A stretch of 64,000 nt of DNA from positions 62,001 to 126,000 of the forward strand of contig JABVXV010000126.1 of NCBI GenBank assembly GCA_013365325.1, read 5' to 3'. The position numbers and the translations under genes were made by a program. Under the pieces are notes generated by a model that was not told where the DNA came from, searched no databases, and saw nothing but the letters and a program-made list of their open reading frames with translations. The stretch's first letter is position 1. Each line of letters begins with the position of its first letter. Shown one piece after another: positions 26,560-38,500 of the stretch. The DNA is from Dipetalonema caudispina. Its lineage: Eukaryota > Nematoda > Chromadorea > Rhabditida > Onchocercidae.

Positions 26560-27611
26560 TCACTCGAAATTTTTACCACTGCTATAGCCGTTGTTACCTT
26601 CATAGCCATAACATTGATATCCGGAACATCCTTAAAAAAGTTTACTTATGGATCAAAGTCGAGCTTGGAAATGTGTTAGTTAGTAATTAATACGATATTT
26701 GTCACACGTGAGAATCACTGATAATCATTAAATGAATTGAACTTCTTACCTGGTTGCTGATCATCAATTGCCAACAAAATATTTTCATCCGCGTCACGAA
26801 GCCTAAAACTTCATATCATTGATATTAATAACTACGATATTACTTTTATCACACGACACCTGGAAATTTTTAGAATCAATTTCGTAAATAATTACCTGCG
26901 CTTTTCTTGCTGGACTATGCTAGCAACTCTATTGGGATTTTTGCATAATAAGACGACAACTTAATTTTTATTGTTATTCTGGAACTCGAAGGATACCATA
27001 GGAATCTGCTGCCGTTTACGATTCTGCTTGACGTAATCTTCGAACGCATCTATCAGAGATTTAGATTCATCCAACAGGCGCTTCGATTTATCCATGAGAC
27101 GTTTGTGTTCTAGAATCTACAACCAAATATTTGTTATATTTTATATTTGTACTTAGAATTCAAATAACATTTCTTGTTGATGAATCTGAAGCCTATTTAT
27201 AAATGAACACATATGAAATGAAGGGTTGTGTTATTGTCCAATACCGTTAATCTTAGAAAAATGTGTTTTGAAAGTTAACCTTTTTTTCACGAATTCTCCT
27301 CGATTCATCCAGTTGTATTTTCACATTTTCCGAGACATTATCGACGATGTTTTGCAATTGCATGACACGATAGAATACACCTTTCACTTCCTGAACATTG
27401 TAAGAACAATGAAAAAAAAAAAAACAATTGCATAGAAAGAAGTTGGTAGTTTGACATTGCTTACATCGGTAGTTTCCTGCATTGTGATGCGCAAAGCAAC
27501 CATACTTTCTTTCACATCAGCAATTCGTTCCTCAATGATTTGTTTTTTCTTCTCGAATGTCGTCGTTGGTTTACTCATTTTTCGTCCTGGTACAAAGCGT
27601 TTTCCAGCCAT
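26560..27611 (-). CDS. Small coiled-coil protein, unrecognised
   Basis: Six exons fit in phase into 181 residues: 27465-27611, 27280-27390, 26986-27116, 26896-26928, 26750-26802 and 26560-26630. The N terminus is basic (MAGKRFVPGRKMSKP), followed by a long charged helical region without proline, to about residue 125: KKKQIIEERIADVKESMVAL, GVFYRVMQLQNIVDNVSENV, LDESRRIREKKILEHKRLMD, then SLIDAFEDYVKQNRKRQQI. A coiled coil is likely. The tail is Gly/Tyr-rich with two cysteines (CSGYQCYGYEGNNGYSSG). Alternatively exon 3 reads through its weak donor (GTTCCA) to a stop at 26961, giving a shorter form ending NNNKN. No signal peptide or TM segment. I do not recognise the family, so no function is offered. 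Confidence 0.68.
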
Positions 27612-30600
27612 AACGTCCGTATTCTATAATTTTATCCTAATTTTGTTAGCAGTAGAATCATGTGATGATATGATCTGATATCAAATGTGATCTAATGTAA
27701 AACGCAATGAACAGAACAGATATTCGGAAATGAATTCTGGGAAAAGTACAACTTTTGGATTCATTTAAAGTCTTGTTAAAACAGCCTATTAAGGCTTTTT
27801 CAAATCAAAATAATGTCCGAGAAGCCAAAAATATTGCGGAAAACGCCTATGAAATACATTCAAAATTATAATTTAATAGGATGCAAAATTATTGTTAGGT
27901 AATGTTATTCCTTTGAAATCAATGAAATGAAATCTTAAAAGAATCTATAAGAAGTAGAATAGAAATAGGTATCTATTGGTAAGCAGACATAGAATTTAGC
28001 ATTAGAATTCATGATTATTCTATTTAGTTCGGATGCATTTCATTTTTGTTCTAGTGATTGAATCATTGAATATCCTACCTTCTTCAGTTGGTCGTTACAA
28101 AGCCGAAGATACCGAAGTTCTCTAAAAACGAAATTGACTTAAGGTCAACCTTGAACAATATCATTGTTCATATCCTGGTTAAAGCTATATCAACGATAGT
28201 AGAAATTCGTGAGTTAAAAAGAATGACGTCCTTCCACCTTTTTCCCTTCTCCGCCAAAAGGAGCGCCATGGAATACGTAATGAAACTTAAATATTTTCTG
28301 TTTACAAAAGAAATTACACGTTTAAGCATGGTATATATGCATATATATCCATGTTTAGGTTTAGTATATATTTACGAAGACGTATATATTCACGTTTAAG
28401 TTTATCATTCGAATTCCTAAAAAGACTTACAGAATAAATAGAAAACGGAGCTAAGAAGCTAAACGACCAAATCAAGGAAGGAAAAAAAAACGAAAGTGAT
28501 TTCGCTCATTTAATTGTCTTGGAGCATATAAAATGATCATATGTAAATTTTAGAATCAGCGAAATTACTATTGTTAAAAAATATAAATGCGATATGTAAA
28601 TTTTATAATGGACAAATTTTCAACAAAACATAACATGCCATTAATGAACAAAAGCTTACAATAATTCTTGCATTATCTTTTCCAAACTTTTAGGGGGTGA
28701 ATCGGTATTTTTTATAGAAATCATTGGATATTCACAAACAACAGATGCCTGAAACAATTAACAGATAGGTCAAGAATTGTTTCATTCATGGCAAACTTTA
28801 TTTCTTAAGCTCACATAAATTGATATTTGGAGTGTTTGCTGATAATTTAATTATGTTAATCATCCTGATGACTAGTGATAACCAATCATTATTCATAATG
28901 AATATACAATAGTGATAACCTGGGTAAAGTATCTCTGTATGATGTTTAAGTGCAACAGATTGCCACAAGTCTTTCTAATACTTCTTTGGCATCAATTCTT
29001 CGTAAAATTGATGTGTACAGTAATTCATCATGAGGTTAAAGTTTAAACCATCAGCGTAATTTGTATGATTCCAATTAACACCAAATGCATTCGATAATAA
29101 ACCATTAACAATACCAATTAATGTTTCATAAAAAATGAAATAGTGTATGATCCAACTTTCACTTTACAATTTAATAAACTTCAAAGCACTTGAAAAATTC
29201 TCCACCTTTTATGCTCTACTGAGCATTTATTATACCTGCGAATAAGATATTCAAAAAAGAATCTAAAATTAAAAATAGTGTAAGTCGTATTAGTCACTTC
29301 GGACAATGAATGTTCTTCTTCCCGAATTTAAAATATCTCAAGAAAAGAAAATTGAAATAATCTCAGGTAAGCTTAGTTCAGCGAAACGTTATTGTTAATT
29401 AATACTTTGTTACATCTTGCTAGATATAACCTGGGATAAGTATCATTTTCATCAATCGATTTACTCTTGACGTTTTCACAGTAAATGCGCAATTCATTAT
29501 TGGGTGTGAAACGTCATCAAAATTTGATCTATTGAAGGTGACATTAATTGATAAAGTAATGATTTAATTAAGTTACTATATTTCATCATATATTTTGATA
29601 AGCTGTTGAAGTTCCTTCTGAAAAGATAAAAAGGCGCAAGGAGTGAGGTAGATGCTTGACAAAGAAACGATCAGTACAATCAAACTATGACTGTTTATAA
29701 AGCATAGTATCTGCTAAATAAATAAATTTGTTATTTAATGACGATGGATTTTAAGAAAAAAGTTACAGAAGTGAGCAATCAGTTTAAAATTTAATTTTTT
29801 TGTTGAAATCCTTAAATTTAAAAATTCTTCCATAAAATTTCAATGAAATCCTTATCCGTTAAATGAGAGCGAGAAAACCTTGAATATTCACGTGGTTGTA
29901 ATCGGAATGGAAGCAACCAGAGTGATGACGTTATCGGCATTTACTTGAAATCGCTTTTTAGATTAACATTTAGACGAAAACTAAGAATGGAATCTCATTT
30001 TGAAGTAGCAGAAAAACTGATGACGTTACCTGCACTGCTTAAACTTTTCCCATCTGATCCTCATAAATCATTGGAATGAACTTTAAAACAAAAGATTTTG
30101 AAAAAATTTCAGAAGGAAGCAAACTCATAAGGCTATGCTCATCTTCTTCACACGCCGTATCCACAAGAGCATCTTTGTAAAGTAATAAATTTCGGTTGAT
30201 TGTGGTAGAAAGATCGGATTTGGTCTGATAATCGATGATCATCGTGATTTTCGTTAATATCAACAACACTGCGAATGATGTTGCTTTTGATAATGACATT
30301 GTTTGCATACATTGCCTTCAATAATTTTATTAAAGCAATTTTTGTCATCTTTACATAGACTTTCATTTAATGAATTTCTTCACATCATTTGGAAATCAGC
30401 CAATAGCGAAAAACAACAATTTAAGAAAAAAATGTTGCAGTTGCTGCGACATCTGCAATTTTTTCCTAACATTTTTATGTGCTTTGCTCTGAACACAACT
30501 GTTGACTGTCTGAGTGTTGTTAAGCTGAAAAGAAATAATCAAATGTTTATGGTAACATTTCGAATTAATCCTATTATTCAATCATTGATAGAATTTGATG

Positions 30601-32592
30601 GAAGTGAAGAATTCAAATTGAAAATGTGCATTTCGCTAGAATCAAAAATATAGATTGGTTTAGGAATGGGTTGATTGAAAATTATAATTAAGCGATCAGA
30701 AAAGTTAGTTTCATTTCAGATACTATCGTTACTTACCTTGTAGTTTAATCATAAGCGACTGATGTCAGAGACAAAATAGCAATGCAAACTGGTAATCTTA
30801 TCTGTAATTCAACACGACCATATTGATATAAGCAAAGGATGATACCGGAAACTATAGGATAGCAAATATAAATGCATTACTTTAAGTTAAAATCTTCTTG
30901 CATGACATATAATGCATGCACCTACAAGTATCAAATGATTAGAGTAGAACGAAACATCTGATAATGGTTGATATGCTTCATCGTTATGAGCAGTTTTATC
31001 AGTTCTCTGATTAAACAGCAAAGAAAACTTTATGAGCGTTAACATGCTGTTAATCGTAAAGCGCTGGATTGTAAAATTTGTATTCTGAAGCTAATTTGAA
31101 TATCTTCATAGAATTTGTTGTTCGATGAATTATTTAGCATAATTTAAGATTTCAAATATCATCTAATAATACTTGAATAAGCTATGATAATCATTGTAAA
31201 ACATTGGAGAACCTTTTCACTACTCTCATTATTCAACATAAAAACTACCACTTAAAAAAGAAATGAAACTTATAGATGTCAGATAAGTTTTCAGATTATT
31301 GCACAGTTTAATTATAACTTTCTTTTTAGCACAAATAGAGATATTCTTAAAATAATGATGTTTGACGTAAAGAAAAGTTAGACTCTGTTGCGGTTGTGGA
31401 AAAGATAAACGATAATTAATGGAAAAAATATACTGCTGATTGATGATACTTTTCTAATACATCAATCAGCTAAGCCACTTTTAGATGAGGTGAACTAAGA
31501 CACAAAGGATAAATGACCTATAGATCTTTAATTTTACAAATATCTAAAGTATGGAAACTTATCATCACATTAGTTTTTCACTTTTCACGATTAATTCATC
31601 ATTGCACAAATTTTTACATTTCCAAACTTATTTTTAACACTTTTTTTTTTTGTTTCAAAAAGCAATTCATGCTAAGAGAAGTATTCAATATATGTTGCGT
31701 TTGTTACTCTTTCTTTTCTGCGTCTATAAATTTCTTCTTCAGATTATCTGATAATACGATTTTTTTTTTTTTTTTTTCCAACGAATGATCAAGAATAACC
31801 CATCGTGACAATGTCAAAGAGAGAGAGAGAGAATTGAGGGATATTATTGATGGTCATTTGGATAAAGCAAATACTGTGCTAAAGAGAGATCAAGATAGAT
31901 GCTTTCATTTCATCTGCTGAATGCATCTTTCAAATGAGTTGCTTTGAATGTTGACCATTGGCCATGGTTGATTTTGCCGAAAGCTGAAAGGCTTAAACGA
32001 AAAGCTGCTATTTAGGCCAGACGATGAGTTATTACTATGAATAAACTTCATTTTATTTAAATATATGCATTTGGTTGGTAGCCTAGCAGCCTTCTATAGC
32101 ATCAAATCTATCATCCAGGAAGGAATGAAGTATTTGGGAGAGGGATAGCAGAGGGTAAAATTGCAGCACAGATCGTGAAGAGAGCCAAGGGAAATGGATG
32201 GTCGTATTATTGCAGCTGCTTTATTGCTAGTTACTCTGCCAGTTGCAGATTTCCAATTAGGCTATTTATGAACGAGGACAGCATTAAGAAGCTTAAGTTT
32301 CTTCGGTCATTGTTCAATCCCTAACAGTTCCTCATCTGGCTACTCATTTCCCATTGTCCATCATCCCTGTCAGAGTAAACAGCTGTCTAAGGTCATATTT
32401 CATCAAGCCAATTTATGCTGCTCTGTCCCATTTGACTATCAATGATGTGTATCATCTGTACAGTACAATATAACCAGCTGTGTAGTACTGCCATCCAATG
32501 ATGGTTCTCTACTGGTCATTGTGTTATCCGTACTGGTCACCATCTCCTGCAACCACTTCCTGAAGTTGGTTACTGAAAAGTTGAATACTTCG
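27612..32592. other. Long intergenic region
   Basis: Five kilobases between the coiled-coil gene (minus) and the CASPR-like gene (plus), probably including regulatory DNA of the latter. It holds one small secreted candidate (30039-30308), a GA repeat near 31817-31832 and a T run near 31759-31777. The plus-strand frame at 30303-30653 has no support. Nothing else was seen. Confidence 0.4.
30039..30308 (-). CDS. Possible small secreted peptide precursor
   Basis: A single-exon minus-strand frame of 89 codons, or 86 from the second ATG. The N terminus is a plausible signal peptide (MSLSKATSFAVLLILTKITM). The rest is short and partly acidic (KSDLSTTINRNLLLYKDAL, ACEEDEHSLMSLLPSEIF, then MIYEDQMGKV). 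It has one cysteine after the signal and no clear dibasic cleavage series. It could be a small secreted protein or peptide precursor, or chance. No family is recognised. Confidence 0.33.
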   Translation of the reverse strand: MQTMSLSKATSFAVLLILTKITMIIDYQTKSDLSTTINRNLLLYKDALVDTACEEDEHSLMSLLPSEIFSKSFVLKFIPMIYEDQMGKV

Positions 32593-35500
32593 ATGCGACA
32601 ACAATCTTTCTATCCACTGCCACTTTTCCTCATCTTATTTATACCTACTTTTTCGTTTCTTTCAGGTAAAGTTTCACTGATGTATTTTGTCCTTTCTTTA
32701 TGTCATCCCACTTTTAATTTCTTCTGTTTCTGATGAGTTCAGGTTTTTATTTCATTTCCTTTGCTGTTTGAACTTATGGTTTAATCTTTCAGTTTGAAAA
32801 ATCTAATGAAACTGAACGGAAAACTGATTTAATGCATATCGGTTTTGCAGTAAATTTCATTCATTTTTAATGACCACACTAAAATTGGCATAATTCTTTT
32901 TTTTTTTTTTTTTTTTTTTTAAATGATTAAACGATAGCTTGTTTTCTCAGTAGCAAATTTAACTTTGGTGGATGGCTTAAGCTGCGGGGAACAAAGTTTT
33001 TCTGCGCTAAGCATCGATCTTGGCTTCCTACATATAATTCAAAGGATTACCGTTTTGGCTCCATTATCATTATTTTATGTATATATCGAAGTTAGTGATG
33101 ATCACACTGCCAGGATTCAGCTACGAACCCCTAATGGATCGCCTTTGGTATGTTTGAATGCTATCAACATTTCTCTTAAAAATTCAAATTGTGGTTTTTA
33201 TATTTGAAAAGCAATTATTGATACCAATTATAATTTAGTAACAAATAATGTAGTATAGAACCACATATCAAATTTTAGTGCACGTAAAAGTTCCAGGATG
33301 TTAAAAGATTTCCATGTATCTATAGCGACCGCTGTGGCATTCAACAGGACAATTTGCACCATAAAAGTAAAACCCCACTAGTAAATTGATTTTCGAAATC
33401 CATACGATCTCGAAATATATCAATCCTACCAACTTTTGTTGAAAAATGTCATTTACATTTCATTATTAATTTGATATTAAGATTTTATATTCGTCACTGT
33501 CAACTACGACTTCTGAATGGCAGACGTTAGATGTTCTTACAAAAAGGATTTATATTGTTCCCGTTTATAGTTCGGATGCTGATATCATTCCTACTGTCGT
33601 AATCACTGCCTGCAAATATTGTAAGTATTTCAAATGAAAGCTTTTTGTTTTCAAATATTTTAAAATAACTTGTTCAAATCTTTTGATTATGTGGTCATGA
33701 TAAAGAGAGAGGAAACGTGATATTATAATAGCTGAAAAGATTGGAGAATACAGGAGATTGACATAATTGTCAAGCAAGTTCAAGAGAAAAATACTTGATA
33801 TTAATTAATTATAGTCAAACGACCTAAACTGTAACAGATGGAATAGTTTAAAAAGAATGTTTTTAGCAACGCCAATATCATATTTCAATGATAATATGTA
33901 TTCCGTTGATACGCATAAAGCTGGTATCGTTTCAACGTATGAAAATCATCTGATTGTTATGTTTCGCACATTTGAAAATGGAATATTTGTATTTTCTATG
34001 GCCGAACAAGGCGATGTATTAATTGCTCAAATTGTTCACGGCAAAATTTTTATTATTTTTGATTTTGGTAAGTTAGTTATATTCTATTGGTTGATTGCTT
34101 CTAATTTTACATTATAGAAATTCTCAAAACAGATTTCAGGCTCACTTACTCAAGCAACAGTTTCTGGCGGAACAGCATTGAATGATGGTGAATGGCATGA
34201 AATCCGTTGGATTCATCGGTTTGATTCTGTACAATTATATGTTGATGGTGTTATCATGAATACTACTACTCCGTCCGGTTTGTATAGAAAATTAGATTTC
34301 GATACAAAAATTCATATTGGTGGACGACCAGTGGAACCAATGGATGATATGAATACCGACATTGAGAAGAGTTATCATGGATGTTTTGCTCGGGTTATGC
34401 TCAACAATATTGACCTCTTGGCTGAAATACCCAGATTACTGCGCAAAGACTGCCAAGTACCCAAATTTATTTCATTTTATATTTTAGAAGCCTGCGTTGA
34501 ATTTAAAGTTACAGACTAAGAATATGAAAGTAATTTAGGCAGAATTTTTTGCTTTTTTTAAACGCTTTAAATTCTTCTGAAAAATGAAGTTAAGTGATGG
34601 AGAAAAACTTTCTTCTTTCTAAATTTAATTTTTTTTTTTCAGTAACAAATTTAACTTTGGTGAATGGCTTAAGCTGCAAGGGGAAAATATTAAAAATATT
34701 AAATTTAAAAAATTATTTGCAGATGCCAAAATCACAACCAATGACCATTATGACTGGAGGTTATGTGTCAATACCATTTTCATTTTTACCATTTTCGATC
34801 GAATTTCGTATTCTACCTCAGCCAAGCTCAATATTATTATTAACCGATGCCAACAACAAATCTCTCGCCCGAATAGCACTCGATAAGAAGGGCTTATTGG
34901 TTTTAACATTATTTGCTAATATGTCTGAAGTTGAGCAGTTACCACAGTTAGGTTTGAATTTAATCTTAAACTTTACGAAATACTAACAGAAGTTGCAAAT
35001 GTGTCATTTATTGTTTTGTATCAATCATCTTCTGCAGAAATCAAATTCTTATCATCACTTCGATGTACAATAAGCGAAATTTTCAAATATCTTCATGATA
35101 TCCTGAAATACAGGTAAATTAGTAAATGATGGCAGTTGGCATTCTCTATCACTGATGATTTGGGGAGCGCGATTACATGTTGATGTGGACAGTTATACGG
35201 TACTTTGGTTAGAAGGAAATGCAGTACGAAGTTTAGTTAAAAAACTTACCCATTTTCATTTATCAGCAATTGGATGCTATCGATCAGCTACTGTAGCTTT
35301 TAAGTCATCAGAATTAATCGGCAATGTTACACTGGATGCATGTCATTTTCAAGAAAAGTAATTAGTTAATTTTCACTTTTACATCATTAATTTCTAAATA
35401 TGTTTTCGGTTACAAGTAAGATTGACGATATAATTAATATTGTTATGTATTAATATACTAATGTAACTTAGTACTTTCATTAAAATACAAGCATCTGTTC

Positions 35501-38500
35501 AAAAGTGAGACTTCAAAAAGCATATTTTAAGTGCAAACTTTTTATAAAATATATGAAAAATATTGGCAAGAAAATAATTTAATGCGCGATAAATAAATTA
35601 AAGATTGATCATGTTGTATAAAACTTACGACAATAATAAAACCAATAATAAACATTTTTCTCAGATGTCACCCGAATCCTTGCGAGAATCATGCCATTTG
35701 TGAGCAGATATCTCTTAATGACTTCAATTGTAATTGTCGTGATAGTTACTACGGGAAAACATGCCATGCAAGTAAGTTATTAATCGTTATCCATTACGAA
35801 ATCAATGAGATAATTGTGCTTGATAATTTAGAGGAGATATTATATGATGAATTAACTACAACCATACATATACCTGTCAATGCTATCATTATCTTTGGTC
35901 TTTTCTCACCAATTTTTACAAAATTTTAAAGAATGATAAATCCAACTGTTATGATAGCAAATAATTTAGCACGAAAGCATCATTCCTGTGAAGAATTCTT
36001 TCTAAAGAATCCTCATATCAGAAGCAAGAATGTTACAATTGATCTGGATGGTGGAAATCCACTGGAGCCACTTACGGTACAATGTGAACGAAATTTCAAG
36101 GATTATGATGATACAAGAATTACTTCGAAAATATTCCATCAATTTGGAAATAATGATATAGCGATTAATGGAGATTATGAACCGGGTTCCGTTAAATGGT
36201 CACTTGATTATGGTGTTGCCATCGATCAGTTAGATCGTTTTATCGACGGATTTGAAAATTGTGTTCAGGTATACATATCCCTTGTACTATTTTGTTTCAT
36301 TTAAATAGTTGGTTCTTTACTTTTTTGGATTGTTACACGACTAAGTTTAATGAATCCTGTTGATAACTTTACTCAAACAGTTACTACACTTGCAGTACAT
36401 GCGTTACGAATGTCGAGGAGGTGCAAAATTAATGAGTTACGGTGTAGAACGAAGGCCATCATCCTGGTATAGTACACGAAACGGTCAACATGCGATGCAA
36501 TGGGGTGATGCACCACCGTATTCAAGGATGTGTCCATGTGCCGCCAATTCATCCTGTACACACAACAGGTTTTGATACTTTCTCAAATATGCTAATTATT
36601 TTGCTATTGGATTAGTAAACTTCACACAAGTAATAAATTCGAGCCACATCGCAGGCATGCATTAAACATTTCGAATGATGTCTTATCTCCTCATCCATAA
36701 TATACCTTAAATAACTTAGAAATATTTCAAGAGCTTTTCAGCATGTGTAATTGTGATAGTGGTGAAGATAGTGTTGATGAAGGCTACAATTCTCACATGC
36801 AACTATTACCAGTGATGAATTTATATCTTGGTGGCACAACAGCTACATCTTCAATAAATGTTTTTATTGGCCCTCTTATTTGTAGCCAACGTCGTAAGTG
36901 TACTTTTACTGATTCAATTATTTCACATACAAAGTAGTCATTTTGAATAAAAAACATTCTGATATTACTTCGATAGAAAAGAAAGAATGGATTCTCCGTT
37001 TTCTAATAACACATTTAACCTATATCAGCACATCTAACTAATTTCATTTTCATACAGATGTATTTGATGGAGTAACATTTCTGAATCGCAATGCTCGTTT
37101 GGCTGGTTCACAAACTTTGCTTGGCTCAGTGATGGATCTCGACTTTCAAATACGCATGTCACATGCTCAAATGGCAATTTTTGTTTGGGAATCGTTGAAT
37201 GGACAACGTTGGTATCAACTCGATATTGCAGGTTATTAGTTCAGAAGTGTTTCATGAAAGTTTGCTTTCCCTAGTTGATTGCTTAGTTTAATATATTTTT
37301 CCTAGAATGCAATTAACTTTTCTAGCTTTCCCTTAGTTGCATTCATAGGATTGATTCATTTGGAAGAATGACTTTGTCCTTCTGGTCATAAAAATATATT
37401 TCAATTTAACAATCATGTTTTGTTAACTGAGCAATCTTCAGATGGACGTTTAGTAGCACAAGTTGTTAGTGGAAACAAAGTTTTTGAAATCAAATCGAAA
37501 ATGCTTGTAAATGATAATAGATGGCATACAGTATACTGGGAAGTGAATGTAAATGGAATGATGTTAAACGTGGATAACGAAAGCAGCTTACTGAATGTTT
37601 ATATAGTACCTCCGATTGTCCACACCTGGATCATAGGTGAAGCATTTTCCGAATTCTTTTTTTCTCTGATCGCTATATCATGTTTTAACAATTGATCTCG
37701 ATAAATTACAGGGTCACGAACTGAACGTGGTTTGTCAGGTTTTGCTGGTCAGATTCGAAATATGTACTTGTGCGGCAATGAAATTATGTTACGATCAGTG
37801 GTCAGGAAGCAAGGACGAGGCATGAGGGTTCGTCCTGTTTTAGTTACCAAGTATTTCGGAAGGCAAAATTGACACTTTCAACTTATTTTATTATTAAATC
37901 ATGTAAATTTGTTACAATATATTGCATTTCGGGATGGTAATTGGTACCCGCCTATTTTATTTGTTCGGCATATTTGATCCCACAATCTGAGCTTTTGTCT
38001 GACGAGATTGGTTAAGAAAAGTAAAATTTATTTATTTATTTATTTTTTTTTTGAAGAGATTAATTTATTTTTTTGCAGTTCAGAATGGTAAGAGATATCC
38101 GACTGTTTAATTATTCGGCATATTTTTTCATTTAGGGTATCGAACTTGGCGAAAAAGGAACATGCAAGAGTGATGACTGCTTAAATCATGGTCAATGTAT
38201 TGAATTTTATGACAGTCACAAATGCAATTGTAACAATACTCCATTTGTTGGTCAAAGATGTGACCAAGGTAATTTCCGTTTTATAGATTACTGGATTTTT
38301 GATTGATTTATTCAAACAACTGTTAGCAAGTAAACACTTTTAAGGTATAGTAAATAATAAAAGCGAGTAGAGGATCGATTTTGATTGCTTCGTTAGACAG
38401 AGAATGAAGTTATAGATGTCGGTATATTTATACCAAAGGATTCTGAACTAGCAATCCCATGGCAACATCCAGCTCAAGTATCATCATGTTTCCGGATAGC

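Noticed and set aside
30303..30653. Plus-strand frame of 116 codons
   Set aside because: It is AT-rich, lacks splice context or family features, and begins on the opposite strand of the secreted candidate at 30039-30308.
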